A stretch of 64,000 nt of DNA from UBA8958 sp964571695 (GCA_964571695.1 CAZNDG010000008.1:24026-88025), one strand, 5' to 3'; positions 17,419 to 26,935 are shown, counted from the first letter of the stretch. Notes: generated by a model not told the origin, from the sequence alone. A program made the numbers and translations.

Positions 17419-17501
17419 AGTAATTTCACTCAAGTCACTTCTTGATACGGGGCCGCCAACGGCGGTATGGGACGCTTCCGAGTAACTTAACTCAAGTCAC
17501 T
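17419..17501. repeat. Two imperfect 21-bp direct repeats upstream of the PfkB gene
   Basis: AGTAATTTCACTCAAGTCAC (17419) and AGTAACTTAACTCAAGTCAC (17481) differ at a few bases and are 62 bp apart, 15-97 bp before the PfkB start. Paired near-identical sites this close to a start could be regulator-binding sites. The rest of the 215-bp gap shows no gene. Confidence 0.4.
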
Positions 17502-17619
17502 CCAGGGTAGGCGCCCCAGGAGGCGTGGGTCGCCATTCAGGCAAACAAACACCCTGACGGCCCGCCGCCCGCCGCCGTCTTCCTTTCATCTTCACGGCAT
17601 CGGCGCTCCGTAATTTCTC

Positions 17620-18582
17620 TTATCCGGTCAAATCCTCGATCTCGACGTTCCGGCTTTTGATCCGGTCCGCCTGAGCCAGGACGTTTGTCGCCGCCTCCCG
17701 GTCCAGGACATAGATCATCTCCCCGCCCCGGTCGGCCAGAACCTTCCCGTAGGAAATGGGCACCTGATCGTTGACGTCGCCCAGAAGGGAGGCGGCCACC
17801 GGTTCCGCCTTGCGTTTGCCGTTGGCGAGGAGCAACACCTCTTTGGCTTCATAGACCAGCTCCGCGCCCATGGAGACGGCGAAGCGGGGGCTCTCCTCCC
17901 GGTGCGGGAAGTGCCCGTCGGCCACGGCGTTGTCGATGGTGTTGTCGTCCAACTGGACGAGGAGCATGCGGTTGCCGGCAAAGGGAATGCCCGCCTCGTG
18001 GAAGGCCACGTGGCCCCGGCCGCCCACGCCTATGATGTGCAGGTCGATGCCGCCGGCCGCGGCGATCTTCCGTTCATAGGCAGTTAGGATGTCGTTCCTG
18101 ATCCAGCGCAGATAATCCGACGCGGCATCCGGGCGGATGACGATGGCCTTTCCCTTGTCCGCGCCCTGCTTTTCCCAGTCGCCGTGGTAGGCGTCCAGCT
18201 CCGCCTCCAGCCGCTCCTGGTCGATGAGGGCGCCCCAGGGGACGTAGGTGGCCCGGAAATTTTCCCGAAGGAGCCCGAAGAGTTCCCGGATCATGAAGAA
18301 GGAATAGCTTTCCGGATGCAGCGCCCGCTGCTGGGCATTTTCTCCCGGCAGGCCGATGTATTCGTCGAGGTTGAAACTGGTTATTTTAGCGGCGGTAAAG
18401 GCGCCGCCGCTGGCCGCTTTGGCCAGATGCTTGTAAAGGCCCGTAGGCGTGTTTCCCGTCGCCAACCCCAGGACGAAACGGTCCCGGCGGTTAAGGACCT
18501 TGCGGATGCTCCCGGCGACGATATCCGCGCCGACCGCGCTCATGTGTTCAAAATCTCTGGTGATAATTACTTTGCAAGGCAT
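17620..18582 (-). CDS. nagB: Glucosamine-6-phosphate deaminase family protein
   Basis: 320 residues from the ATG at 18582, with AAGGAG 5-6 nt upstream. The frame stays open a further 31 codons into a 167-bp repeat, which is not taken as coding. Family motifs are LGLATGNTPTGLYKHL near the N-terminus, FNLDEYIGLP and IGVGGRGHVAFHEAG. In NagB these line the substrate pocket. The enzyme converts glucosamine-6-P to fructose-6-P and ammonia, the reverse of the GlmS direction. It is longer than E. coli NagB (266) because of an insertion around residues 130-180, so a 6-phosphogluconolactonase-like or related isomerase is possible. It lies between the PfkB gene and glmM. Confidence 0.78.
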   Translation of the reverse strand: MPCKVIITRDFEHMSAVGADIVAGSIRKVLNRRDRFVLGLATGNTPTGLYKHLAKAASGGAFTAAKITSFNLDEYIGLPGENAQQRALHPESYSFFMIRELFGLLRENFRATYVPWGALIDQERLEAELDAYHGDWEKQGADKGKAIVIRPDAASDYLRWIRNDILTAYERKIAAAGGIDLHIIGVGGRGHVAFHEAGIPFAGNRMLLVQLDDNTIDNAVADGHFPHREESPRFAVSMGAELVYEAKEVLLLANGKRKAEPVAASLLGDVNDQVPISYGKVLADRGGEMIYVLDREAATNVLAQADRIKSRNVEIEDLTG

Positions 18583-18627
18583 GGCTTCTCCTTCTATCGT
18601 GATCGGTGGGTGATGCCTAAATAGTAA

Positions 18628-18794
18628 TAGGGTTTTGCATAATTGCGGAAAAATGGTTCGCAAGCGGCGAATCAAATGTTTTCACCGTTTTCTTGATCGA
18701 ACTTAACGCCCGGTAATGAATAAGATTTATACTTTATCCATTGAGAATCGGAAAAGATTTCTGAGCCGCGGCGAAGCCATTTTTCAAAGATCTC
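18628..18794 (+). mobile_element. 167-bp MITE-like repeat, copy 2
   Basis: Ends TAGGGTTTTG and CAAAGATCTC, flanked by AGTAA (18623-18627) and AGTAT (18795-18799), a 4 of 5 match for a target duplication. It fills most of the gap between glmM (ends 18829) and nagB (starts 18582). Both genes are read leftward, so the element lies between two co-directional genes and may change nagB expression. Confidence 0.78.
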
Positions 18795-18828
18795 AGTATG
18801 TAAACAGTGCGTACCCGGTCTCTCGCGG

Positions 18829-20178
18829 TCAGCCGATGCTTTTTTGGACCAAGTCCGCCACCTGCCGGCAGTACCGTTCCGTTTCCTCGTTCGTCGGTCC
18901 TTCCACCATGACCCGGCACATGTTCTGGGTTCCCGAATAACGGACCAGGATTCGTCCCCGATCGCCCAGGGCGTTCTCCACGTCCCGGATGGCCGCGACG
19001 ATCTCCGGGACCGTCTCGATGTCCGGCTTTGATTTGACGTCTATATTGATGAGCTTCTGGGGAAAGACCGTCATCACCTTCGCCAGCTCCGATAGGGGCT
19101 GTTGCTCCTCCTTCATGGCAACGAGGAGTTGGAGGGCGCTGAGGATGCCGTCTCCCGTGGTGTGCTCGCGGAGGAAGATCAGATGTCCCGACTCCTCGCC
19201 GCCGATGGCCGCCCCCCGGGCCAGCATCTCTTCCAGGACATAACGGTCCCCCACTTTGGTGGCGACCATGTCGATGCCCAGGGATTTCAGGGCAAGGGTG
19301 AGGCCGAGATTGCTCATTACGGTGGCCACCACCAGGTTGTTTGTGAGTTTACCCTTCTTTTTCATTACCTTGGCGCAGATGGCCATGATCTGATCGCCGG
19401 TGAGGACGTTACCTTTTTCATCCACGGCAATGAGGCGGTCCCCGTCGCCGTCGAAGGCGAAGCCCACATCGGCCCTCCTCTTCGCCAGCTTCTCCACGAG
19501 CATCTCCGTATGCTGGGAGCCGCAGTTGTCGTTGATATTGGAACCGTTCGGCTGGTCGAAGCGGGCCGTTACCTCCGCGCCAAGCTCCAGGAAGGTCTGC
19601 GGGGCGACGCGGTAGGTGGCGCCGTTGGCGCAATCCAACTCGATCTTCATCCCTTCGAGGGTATATTCCTTGGGAAAGGTGCTCTTCAAAAAGACGATAT
19701 AACGATCCCGGGCCCCGTCGATGCGGTAGGCCTTGCCCAGCTCCTGGGGGGAGGGGCGGAGATTGTGCAAGAGGTTTTTCAGGATCAGATCCTCGATCTC
19801 CAACTCCGTCTCGTCGGGGAGTTTGTAGCCGGTGCTGGAGAAGATCTTGATGCCGTTGTCCTGATAGGGGTTATGGGAGGCCGAGATGACGATGCCCGCG
19901 TCGGCACGCATGCTCTGGGTGAGAAAGGCGATCCCCGGCGTGGGCATTACCCCCACCATGATGGCATCGACGCCCATGGAGCAGATTCCGGAAACGAGCG
20001 CGTTTTCCAGCATATAGCCGGAAATGCGGGTATCCTTGCCGATGATGATCCGGGGCCGGTGCCCCTGGCGCTTGAAGTAATGGGCCGTAGCCTTGCCCAC
20101 GTTGAGGGCCAGATCCGCGGTCATGGGGTATTCGTTGGCCACCCCGCGAATTCCGTCTGTTCCAAAGAGTTTTCCCAT
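18829..20178 (-). CDS. glmM: Phosphoglucosamine mutase
   Basis: 449 residues. It begins MGKLFGTDGIRGVAN, the standard GlmM start; a second ATG two codons upstream (20184) is equally possible given AAGGAG. The phosphoserine is in VISASHNPYQDNG, the metal site is DGDGDR in FAFDGDGDRLIAVD, the sugar-binding loop is GGEESGHLI, and the C-terminal phosphate site is VRYSGTQNMCRVMVEG. GlmM interconverts glucosamine-6-P and glucosamine-1-P for UDP-GlcNAc synthesis. A good sigma-70 promoter (20218-20246) separates it from pyrG. Confidence 0.95.
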   Translation of the reverse strand: MGKLFGTDGIRGVANEYPMTADLALNVGKATAHYFKRQGHRPRIIIGKDTRISGYMLENALVSGICSMGVDAIMVGVMPTPGIAFLTQSMRADAGIVISASHNPYQDNGIKIFSSTGYKLPDETELEIEDLILKNLLHNLRPSPQELGKAYRIDGARDRYIVFLKSTFPKEYTLEGMKIELDCANGATYRVAPQTFLELGAEVTARFDQPNGSNINDNCGSQHTEMLVEKLAKRRADVGFAFDGDGDRLIAVDEKGNVLTGDQIMAICAKVMKKKGKLTNNLVVATVMSNLGLTLALKSLGIDMVATKVGDRYVLEEMLARGAAIGGEESGHLIFLREHTTGDGILSALQLLVAMKEEQQPLSELAKVMTVFPQKLINIDVKSKPDIETVPEIVAAIRDVENALGDRGRILVRYSGTQNMCRVMVEGPTNEETERYCRQVADLVQKSIG

Positions 20179-20217
20179 AAGCATCCATCTCCTTTTCGTG
20201 ATGATGAAAATTGACGG

Positions 20218-20246
20218 CGTATAACCTGCCGTGCAGGTAAAGTCAA
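20218..20246 (-). promoter_or_regulatory. glmM promoter with an inverted repeat in the spacer
   Basis: Minus strand TTGACT (20241-20246), exactly 17 bp, then TATACG (20218-20223). The whole spacer is nearly filled by the hairpin ACCTGC-CGT-GCAGGT (plus strand 20224-20238). A palindrome between -35 and -10 is a classic operator position. It could alternatively be a weak terminator of the pyrG transcript, which ends at 20260. Confidence 0.6.
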
Positions 20247-20259
20247 AGTATTTATTGTA

Positions 20260-21879
20260 TTATTCAATACCACGGCGCCGATCGGAATAGTCGAGGGCCG
20301 CGGCGATAAAGTCCTTGAATAGAGGATGGGGATGAGTCGGCCGCGACTTGAATTCCGGATGGAACTGGCAGCCCAGAAACCACGGGTGATTGGGGAGTTC
20401 CACAATTTCCGCCAGCCGCCCGTCCGGGGAGGCGCCGGTGATCCACAGGCCCCCGGCAACCATTATTTCCTTGTAGGCGGCATTGAATTCATAACGATGG
20501 CGGTGTCGTTCCTCGATGTCTTCCCGGTCGTAGGCGGCAAAGGCGAGGGAGGATTCCAAAAGCCGGCAGGGATAGGCGCCCAGGCGCATGGTGGCCCCTT
20601 TTTCCTTGATTTGCTTCTGCTCCGGGAGGAGATCGATGACGGGGTTGGGGGTGTGCGGATCGAATTCCGAGCTGTTGGCCCGTTCCAGACCGCATACATG
20701 GCGGGCGTACTCCACCACCGCCATCTGCATCCCCAGGCAGATGCCGAAGTAGGGGATATCCCGGGTGCGGGCGTAATGGGCCGCCCGGATCATCCCCTCG
20801 ATGCCCCGGTCTCCGAAACCGCCGGGGACGAGAATCCCGTCGGCGCCGTCAAGCTGATGGGCAAGGCCGTCCTTTTCGATCTTTTCCGAATCGACGAATT
20901 TCAGGTTTACCCGGCAGTCGTTGGCGATGCCGCCGTGAATTAGGGCCTCGTTCAGGCTCTTGTACGAATCGGTGAGGTTGACGTATTTGCCCACGATGGC
21001 GATGGAAGCCTCCCGGGCGGGATGCATCATCCGGGCGACGACCTCTTCCCATGCCTCCAGGTGCGGACGTCCCGTCCAGATGTTGAGAAGATCGACGATC
21101 TTTTCATCCAGCCCCTCGCGGTGATAGATCAGGGGCACCTCGTAGATGCAGCTCACATCCCGGGCGGCGAAGACGTCCGCGACGTTGACGTTGCAGAACA
21201 GGGCGATCTTGGCCTTGATGTCCTCGGAGAGCAGGTTTTCCGTCCGGCAGAGGAGGATGTCCGGTTGGATGCCGATCTCCCGCAGGGCCTTGACGCTGTG
21301 CTGCGTCGGCTTGGTCTTCACTTCCCCCGCCGTCTTGATAAAGGGGACCCAGGTCAAGTGGATGAAAACCGCATTCTGTTTGCCCACCTCCAGGCGGAAC
21401 TGCCGGACCGCCTCCAGGAAGGGCAGGCTTTCGATGTCTCCCACGGTGCCCCCGATTTCCACGATGGCCACGTCGAAGTCCTTCGCACTTTCCCGGATAA
21501 AACCCTTAATCTCGTTGGTTATATGGGGGATTACCTGGACGGTCTTGCCCAGGTAGTCGCCCCGCCGCTCCTTTGCGATGACGGAAAAATAGACCTGTCC
21601 CGTGGTGAGGTTGTTGCTCTTCTTCATCCGTGTGGCCGTGAAGCGCTCGTAGTGACCGAGGTCCAGGTCCGTTTCCGCCCCGTCGTCGGTTACGAAGACC
21701 TCGCCGTGCTGGAAAGGGCTCATGGTTCCCGGATCCACATTGATATAGGGGTCCAGTTTCTGGTTCGTGACCCGCAGGCCCCGGCTCTCCAGAAGGGCGG
21801 CAATGGAGGCGGCGGCCAGGCCCTTGCCCAGGGAGGAAAGGACGCCACCGGTTACGAAGATGAATTTGGTTTCTTTCAT
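20260..21879 (-). CDS. pyrG: CTP synthase
   Basis: 539 residues, the standard length. The synthetase domain opens FIFVTGGVLSSLGKGLAAAS with the ATP-binding loop. The glutaminase domain begins around residue 290 and contains the nucleophile in FGICLGMQMAVVEYAR and the His-Glu pair in FHPEF. It converts UTP, ATP and glutamine to CTP. Its start overlaps the end of the giant GlmS-like gene by 4 bp, so pyrimidine-nucleotide and amino-sugar synthesis appear transcriptionally linked. Confidence 0.97.
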   Translation of the reverse strand: MKETKFIFVTGGVLSSLGKGLAAASIAALLESRGLRVTNQKLDPYINVDPGTMSPFQHGEVFVTDDGAETDLDLGHYERFTATRMKKSNNLTTGQVYFSVIAKERRGDYLGKTVQVIPHITNEIKGFIRESAKDFDVAIVEIGGTVGDIESLPFLEAVRQFRLEVGKQNAVFIHLTWVPFIKTAGEVKTKPTQHSVKALREIGIQPDILLCRTENLLSEDIKAKIALFCNVNVADVFAARDVSCIYEVPLIYHREGLDEKIVDLLNIWTGRPHLEAWEEVVARMMHPAREASIAIVGKYVNLTDSYKSLNEALIHGGIANDCRVNLKFVDSEKIEKDGLAHQLDGADGILVPGGFGDRGIEGMIRAAHYARTRDIPYFGICLGMQMAVVEYARHVCGLERANSSEFDPHTPNPVIDLLPEQKQIKEKGATMRLGAYPCRLLESSLAFAAYDREDIEERHRHRYEFNAAYKEIMVAGGLWITGASPDGRLAEIVELPNHPWFLGCQFHPEFKSRPTHPHPLFKDFIAAALDYSDRRRGIE

Positions 21880-24800
21880 GACGGTTCCTCAACCTTCTTT
21901 TTGATCAGATCGGCGATGTATTCCACCGGTTCTCCCAGCAGCGCCCCCATGGACAAGGCATCCAGGCAGGCGTCCGACCAGGGGAGATTGTACTCGTTGA
22001 TCAAATTGCGGATGTCGTTATAACGGTAGCCCAGGACCTCCTTTTTCTCCGCGGCGGTCATGTCCCGCCGGTAGGCGATGTGGAGGAGCAAGAGCTTTTC
22101 CACCTGGAAACTGTTGCCCAGCAGTGGGACGATGACGATCATCGCCCCGTCCGCCTTGCCGAAGCCGGCATATATGTCGCCCATGCTGACGATGGTCCGC
22201 TTCGTTCCCATGAGTTTTTTCGATCCCGCCACCCGGGAAGACATCCGGGCGGCCGTGCCCTCCCGCCGCAGTATCTCGATCAGGGTGTCTTCCGCCGGAT
22301 GGCCTTCCGTATCGAGGTTGGCGATGCCATAGAGGGTATAGCCGGAGATTGATGCCAGGGCCGGCTGTAGGGCCTTGAGGGCCATGATGTTCTTCCCCGT
22401 CAGGGATCTGGCCGGGAAGCCGAGTTCCCGGAGGAGCTGGAAGATCGGACCGGACAGCACCTCCTCCGCCCGGCTGGTGCCCACCGTCACGGTCTTGGCC
22501 TGATGACGGATGGCGTCGATGGGCCGGGAAAGCTCGTCGATGGCATGGCCTAAAGAGACGTCGAGGAGATCGAGGGGGGAGGTGAAGTCCTCCTCCCCTT
22601 TGAAATCGAGCCAGAAATCTTCCAGGGGGAGTTTGCCCACCGCATATTTCAACAGGAGGACGATATTGGCTATCGTCCGGACATTAACCTGGGAAAAGGC
22701 GCCTTGTAACAGCCGCTCCTGGAAAGCGGTGGCGAACTCGCTGATCATCCGCCGGAACTGGCGGTCGAAAAGACGGTCGTACAGGGAATAGGATCGTTTG
22801 CCCTGCTCGATCATGGCCTGATGCATCCGGCCACGGAACTCCCGGAGATAATCCGCCTCCGCATCGATGCTCCGGGCGGCATAGTAGCCCCAGAGATGGC
22901 CGGCGACGGTGTTGAGGATCACCGGCAGGGGCTGCGGCGCCCGGGGGACGGCAATCACCGCCTCGGCCAACTCGTCGAACCTTTCCTCCCCCTCGTCGGC
23001 GAACACGACGATGCCGGCTTTGTGGGCCTTGAAGATGGCCACGTCCTTGACTATGTCCCCGATCACGGCGGTGGGGCTTCCGGCGGCGCAGACGAGGATC
23101 AGCGGTTCGGCGGACAGATCGATGTGTTTTTTGTTTTCCACGATGTCCGATGAGATCGTCTTGTAACACAGCTCGCTGAGCTTGATCCGTATTTCATCCG
23201 CCGCCGCCTTGTTGGGGCCGCTGCCCACGACGGCCCAGTATTTCTTCCTTCCCGTCAACGTCTCGGCGGCCCGGCGGATCTGGTCCCGCCTCTCCATTAC
23301 CCGGCCCATCATTTCCGGCGCCCGGGCGATTATTTCCATCTCTCCGGCGATGTCCTCGTCGGACATCGTTTTAAGGATCTGGGCAAGACACAGCGCCAGG
23401 ACGTGTCCGGCGACGATCTGGGAATAGAAGGCCTTGGTGGAGGCAACGGACATCTCGATGTCCCGTCCGTCGGAGGTGTAGAAGACGCCGTGGGACCTGG
23501 CGGTGATGTCTGATTGCCGCCGGTTGACGATGGCGATGATCCGCGCCCCCCGTTCCGCCGCCATCGCGACGGCCCGGTTGGTGTCCGTGGTGGTTCCCGA
23601 TTGGGTGATGGGGATGACCAGGGTGTCGGCGAGCCGTTCCGCCAGATCGAAGCCGCTCAATTCCGAGGCGACGCGGGCCGAAATCTCGATGCCGCTTTTG
23701 GCGAGATACCGGGAACAGGCCCCGGCGACCGCCTCGCCGGCCACCGCGGCGGTGCCGTGGCCTATGACGATGATCCGTTTGAGGGCGCCGGCCGCGAGGG
23801 ACTGCCGGACGGTGGGCGGCACGATATCGGGGCCGAGATTGAAGCGCACCGCCCGGCGGCCATCCCCTTCCTCCCGGAGTTCGTATTTTCCCCGCAAGGT
23901 TTTTCTTACGGAATCGCCGGCCTCGTTTATCTCTTTGAGGAAAAAGTGGGGATGATCTCCCCGGTCGATGTCCCTCGTCGTGATCTCTGCCCGCCGGACC
24001 AGGGCGGGGGTGATCGCCAGGGGCGTTCCGCCGTAGGTACAGGCCCGTATTCCCTCCGTCCCGCCGGAATCGCCGGCCCCGAGGGTGAAGATCTGTCCCG
24101 TTTCTTCCCCGTCCATCTTGAGGAAATAAGGCGTGCCCTCCACCAGCCCGTAGAGTTCCGAGGAGAAGAGGTAGCGATCCCCAGCGAGCCCCACATAGAT
24201 GGACTGGCCGCTTCCCCGCAGGGCCAGAAACGCCTTTCCCGGTTCCACGTTGGTGACCATGGCAATGGCGTGAGAGCCCTCGAAACCGTTTACCGCGCGA
24301 CGGAATGCCTCGGCGGCGTCGCATCCGGATTTCAGGTGCCTTTCGATCTCCAGGGGGATAACTTTGGTGTCCGTGGTGATCTCCGGGGCAATGAACTCAC
24401 CGCCGGCCTCCAGGGCGTCGCGGAGCGGGCGGTAGTTGTCGATGTCGCCGTTGAGGGCGACGCTCACGGACCAGTTGCCACGGCCGTAGGCGGGATAATG
24501 CTTTTCAGCTCCACCCGCCGATCCGTCCCGGCGGGAGAAATTATTCACGGGATGGCAGTTTTCCTCCGTTATGGATCCGACGGATGCCCAGCGGGTGTGG
24601 GCCAGGGAAACCTCCCCGGCGGTGTTCAGGGAGGCCAGAAGCTGGAGGATTCGGTCCCGGGAGATGATATTGCGCAATTCCCGGACGTTTCTGCCCAGGG
24701 CGCCGATGACGGCGGCGGTCTTGTAAACGAATGACAGAGAGACGGCGGCGGTGCATAATCCCGGCTCGTCCGGGGCGGGAGCAGGGCTCTCCTTCCTTTC

Positions 24801-25643
24801 CGGCGGCTCCGGTTCCCGGCGGGAGCAGCGAATCGTACCATTGATGAAGTCGCCGGCGCCGGACCGGGCCTGGAAGTCATCATAAAGCCCCTGCTCCTTG
24901 AGCTTTTCGACCGCCGCCAACCAACTTTCCGGATCGGCGATCGTCAGGTCGATCTGGATTCCCGCGGAATCTCTCCCCCGCACTTCCAGGCGGTCCAGGG
25001 CGTTGAGCAGGTAGTTGAGCTGAAGGTATTTTTTCCAGGCCGGCGGCGTCGGGGAGGCCTCCGGGCCGCCGGCAAGTTTCTCGATCCGGCCGATGTTCCT
25101 TAGGATATCCTTTTCCAGGGACCAGAAGATGTCTTTCAAAAATGACAGGCGGCTGTTGAGGATCTCGATCTCCGCGGTGGTGAAACGGAGGGCGTTTTCC
25201 TCCAGGAGCTTCTCCTCCGTCTCGGCAAAACGCCGCATGGCTTCGGCTGCGCCCGCCGCTTTTCCGGCCTGGTCCGGCGCCGAGAGCAGTTCCAGGAAAG
25301 GTTCGCTATCCTTCCGGGAAAGCACTATCCTGTCCAGCTCCGCCAGGCATTCCTCCCCCCCCAGATACTCCGGCGCCGTGGCCTTCCCGGCCAGCAGGGA
25401 CGGTAGCCCCTTTTCCCGGACCTTCCGAAAATTCTCCGTCAGGGAGGCGGCGAGATCCACATCGACTTGTTCTCGCGGCCCTTTATTGATCGCGACGATG
25501 CCCGCAAGCCCGCAGGGAAGGGTGGTATTTAAAACGGGGAAGATGATCAAGGATCGGGGGGGTAGTTCAGCCGGAGCGCGACCGATGTAAACGCGCCAGT
25601 TCCACATCCAGGAGAAGGTTCCGGCATAAGGCTTTAAGGGCAT
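21876..25643 (-). CDS. Giant GlmS-like glutamine amidotransferase/SIS protein
   Basis: About 1255 residues, twice the usual GlmS size (~610). The class II glutaminase motifs are split: Cys in PCGLAGIVAI at about residue 45, then about 170 residues of helical insertion. VRGRDSAGIQ, LAHTRWASVGSITEENCHPV, ALNGDIDNYR and EITTDTKVIPLEI follow. Two SIS isomerase domains come next (IVIGHGTAAVAGEA with TQSGTTTDTNRAV; then VVGSGPNKAAADEIRIKLSE). A ~300-residue extra C-terminal part has no counterpart in E. coli GlmS. The GlmS reaction (fructose-6-P + glutamine to glucosamine-6-P) is likely. The start is uncertain: no clear ribosome site, and the catalytic Cys would have to be exposed by removal of about 40 residues. 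Confidence 0.72.
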   Translation of the reverse strand: MPLKPYAGTFSWMWNWRVYIGRAPAELPPRSLIIFPVLNTTLPCGLAGIVAINKGPREQVDVDLAASLTENFRKVREKGLPSLLAGKATAPEYLGGEECLAELDRIVLSRKDSEPFLELLSAPDQAGKAAGAAEAMRRFAETEEKLLEENALRFTTAEIEILNSRLSFLKDIFWSLEKDILRNIGRIEKLAGGPEASPTPPAWKKYLQLNYLLNALDRLEVRGRDSAGIQIDLTIADPESWLAAVEKLKEQGLYDDFQARSGAGDFINGTIRCSRREPEPPERKESPAPAPDEPGLCTAAVSLSFVYKTAAVIGALGRNVRELRNIISRDRILQLLASLNTAGEVSLAHTRWASVGSITEENCHPVNNFSRRDGSAGGAEKHYPAYGRGNWSVSVALNGDIDNYRPLRDALEAGGEFIAPEITTDTKVIPLEIERHLKSGCDAAEAFRRAVNGFEGSHAIAMVTNVEPGKAFLALRGSGQSIYVGLAGDRYLFSSELYGLVEGTPYFLKMDGEETGQIFTLGAGDSGGTEGIRACTYGGTPLAITPALVRRAEITTRDIDRGDHPHFFLKEINEAGDSVRKTLRGKYELREEGDGRRAVRFNLGPDIVPPTVRQSLAAGALKRIIVIGHGTAAVAGEAVAGACSRYLAKSGIEISARVASELSGFDLAERLADTLVIPITQSGTTTDTNRAVAMAAERGARIIAIVNRRQSDITARSHGVFYTSDGRDIEMSVASTKAFYSQIVAGHVLALCLAQILKTMSDEDIAGEMEIIARAPEMMGRVMERRDQIRRAAETLTGRKKYWAVVGSGPNKAAADEIRIKLSELCYKTISSDIVENKKHIDLSAEPLILVCAAGSPTAVIGDIVKDVAIFKAHKAGIVVFADEGEERFDELAEAVIAVPRAPQPLPVILNTVAGHLWGYYAARSIDAEADYLREFRGRMHQAMIEQGKRSYSLYDRLFDRQFRRMISEFATAFQERLLQGAFSQVNVRTIANIVLLLKYAVGKLPLEDFWLDFKGEEDFTSPLDLLDVSLGHAIDELSRPIDAIRHQAKTVTVGTSRAEEVLSGPIFQLLRELGFPARSLTGKNIMALKALQPALASISGYTLYGIANLDTEGHPAEDTLIEILRREGTAARMSSRVAGSKKLMGTKRTIVSMGDIYAGFGKADGAMIVIVPLLGNSFQVEKLLLLHIAYRRDMTAAEKKEVLGYRYNDIRNLINEYNLPWSDACLDALSMGALLGEPVEYIADLIKKKVEEPS

Positions 25644-25668
25644 ATCAGCAATTTCAGCGTCTCGATCA

Positions 25669-26916
25669 TTAGCCTTTGCAAGCGGGTATGCAATCCAGGA
25701 CCCGGTTGGAGACGGTATCCACGATGTTCTGCAGCCAATCCGTCCCCGCTTTGATGGTCTGTTCGTCCAGATTCTGGATGGTTTGGAGGTAGTCTCGGTG
25801 TTCCTGGCCCCGGATTTCCATGGCGGCCAGGAAGGATGTCCGGTCTTGGCCTTCCCGTTCCGCTTCGCTGCCGTCGGTGAAGCAGGCTTCGATAGCGGGC
25901 CATTTTTCCATAAATTCCCGTTTCTGCCGGATCAGGGTCTCCCGACGGGCGCCCGAGAGAATCCTTTCTGAGATGGCGATGGATTGTTCCATCTTTTCCG
26001 CCAAGGCCCGGAAACGGCTCAGCCGCTCGCCGATGGCCAGCTCCAGTTTGTCCAGCGCCCCGGCGTACAGCTCCCCGCCCAGTTCCCGGGCGACGAAAAA
26101 GGGCCGGCGGACGAGAATGTACCATTGCCGGAGGGCGAGAAGATTGGCCAGATAAATGATGTTGTTGTGGATGCGTCGCCGGATGTCGCCGTAGAAGCCC
26201 ATGTGAAAATTGACCTCGTAGGCCATGTTCCCCATCTGGCCGAGGAGTTTGCCCCCCTCGGGGCAGTCCCCCCGATAGACGGTTCCCGCCGAGACGACCG
26301 TTCCGTAACCGATCCGGGTGGGTCCCACGATTCCTCCCTGGCCGCCCAAGAAGATCGGGGGCTGATTCAGCATGACGCCCCGGGGGACATCGCCGACCAG
26401 GGATGGGGTGGCCTTGTCCTGATTCGGGGTATAGTTGAAGTGAATATAAGAGCTTCCCACTTCCGTATGGTTCTTCCGGCTCGTTCCTCCGGCGAGGAAG
26501 CAGTCGCAGAAGTTGATCAGGCTGCCGAGGGTGACAAAGGGAAAGAGGATCGTTTGTTTAAGACCCACGGCATGGGCTCCGTTCGCCTCTTCCTCCAGGA
26601 GACAGCCCTCCCGCACCTGGGCGCCGCTGCCCAGATTTGCCTTTTCCAGACATACGGACCGGGTAAAAAACCCGCCTTTCAGTTCCACCCGGGGCCCCAA
26701 CTGGCAATCGAGGATCGTAGCGGGGGTCTCGCAACCAAGTTTAACCCCTGGCATGATCAGGGTTTTTTCCCCGCGGATCCGCGTGCCGCTGTAAAAGATC
26801 ACTCCCTCGCCGGCGATACGTTCTATCGCCACTTCCGGTCCGATCTCCACGGTGGCCGGATTGGGCATGGCCACCCCTTTTTCGAGCAGGAGTCTTATTT
26901 TGGGATCGGTGGACAT
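25669..26916 (-). CDS. Left-handed beta-helix protein, GlmU C-terminal-like
   Basis: 415 residues. Residues about 20-240 show hexapeptide-repeat strands (VEIGPEVAIERIAGEGVIFY, IMPGVKLGCETPATILDCQL, IGYGTVVSAGTVYRG), as in the acyltransferase half of GlmU and related sugar-nucleotide enzymes. The segment CFLAGGTSRKNHTEVGSSYI lies near the active site of such folds. The last ~150 residues are helical. No N-terminal uridylyltransferase domain is present. Its place upstream of the giant GlmS-like gene suggests that it completes UDP-GlcNAc synthesis (acetylation or UDP transfer); this is inference. Both lie in one leftward operon with pyrG. Confidence 0.65.
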   Translation of the reverse strand: MSTDPKIRLLLEKGVAMPNPATVEIGPEVAIERIAGEGVIFYSGTRIRGEKTLIMPGVKLGCETPATILDCQLGPRVELKGGFFTRSVCLEKANLGSGAQVREGCLLEEEANGAHAVGLKQTILFPFVTLGSLINFCDCFLAGGTSRKNHTEVGSSYIHFNYTPNQDKATPSLVGDVPRGVMLNQPPIFLGGQGGIVGPTRIGYGTVVSAGTVYRGDCPEGGKLLGQMGNMAYEVNFHMGFYGDIRRRIHNNIIYLANLLALRQWYILVRRPFFVARELGGELYAGALDKLELAIGERLSRFRALAEKMEQSIAISERILSGARRETLIRQKREFMEKWPAIEACFTDGSEAEREGQDRTSFLAAMEIRGQEHRDYLQTIQNLDEQTIKAGTDWLQNIVDTVSNRVLDCIPACKG

Positions 26917-26935
26917 ATCTCCTCCGTAATGACGC

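Noticed and set aside
18583..18675. Longer nagB start inside the 167-bp repeat
   Set aside because: A good ribosome site lies just before 18582 and the extra codons come from the mobile repeat, with no protein-like conservation.
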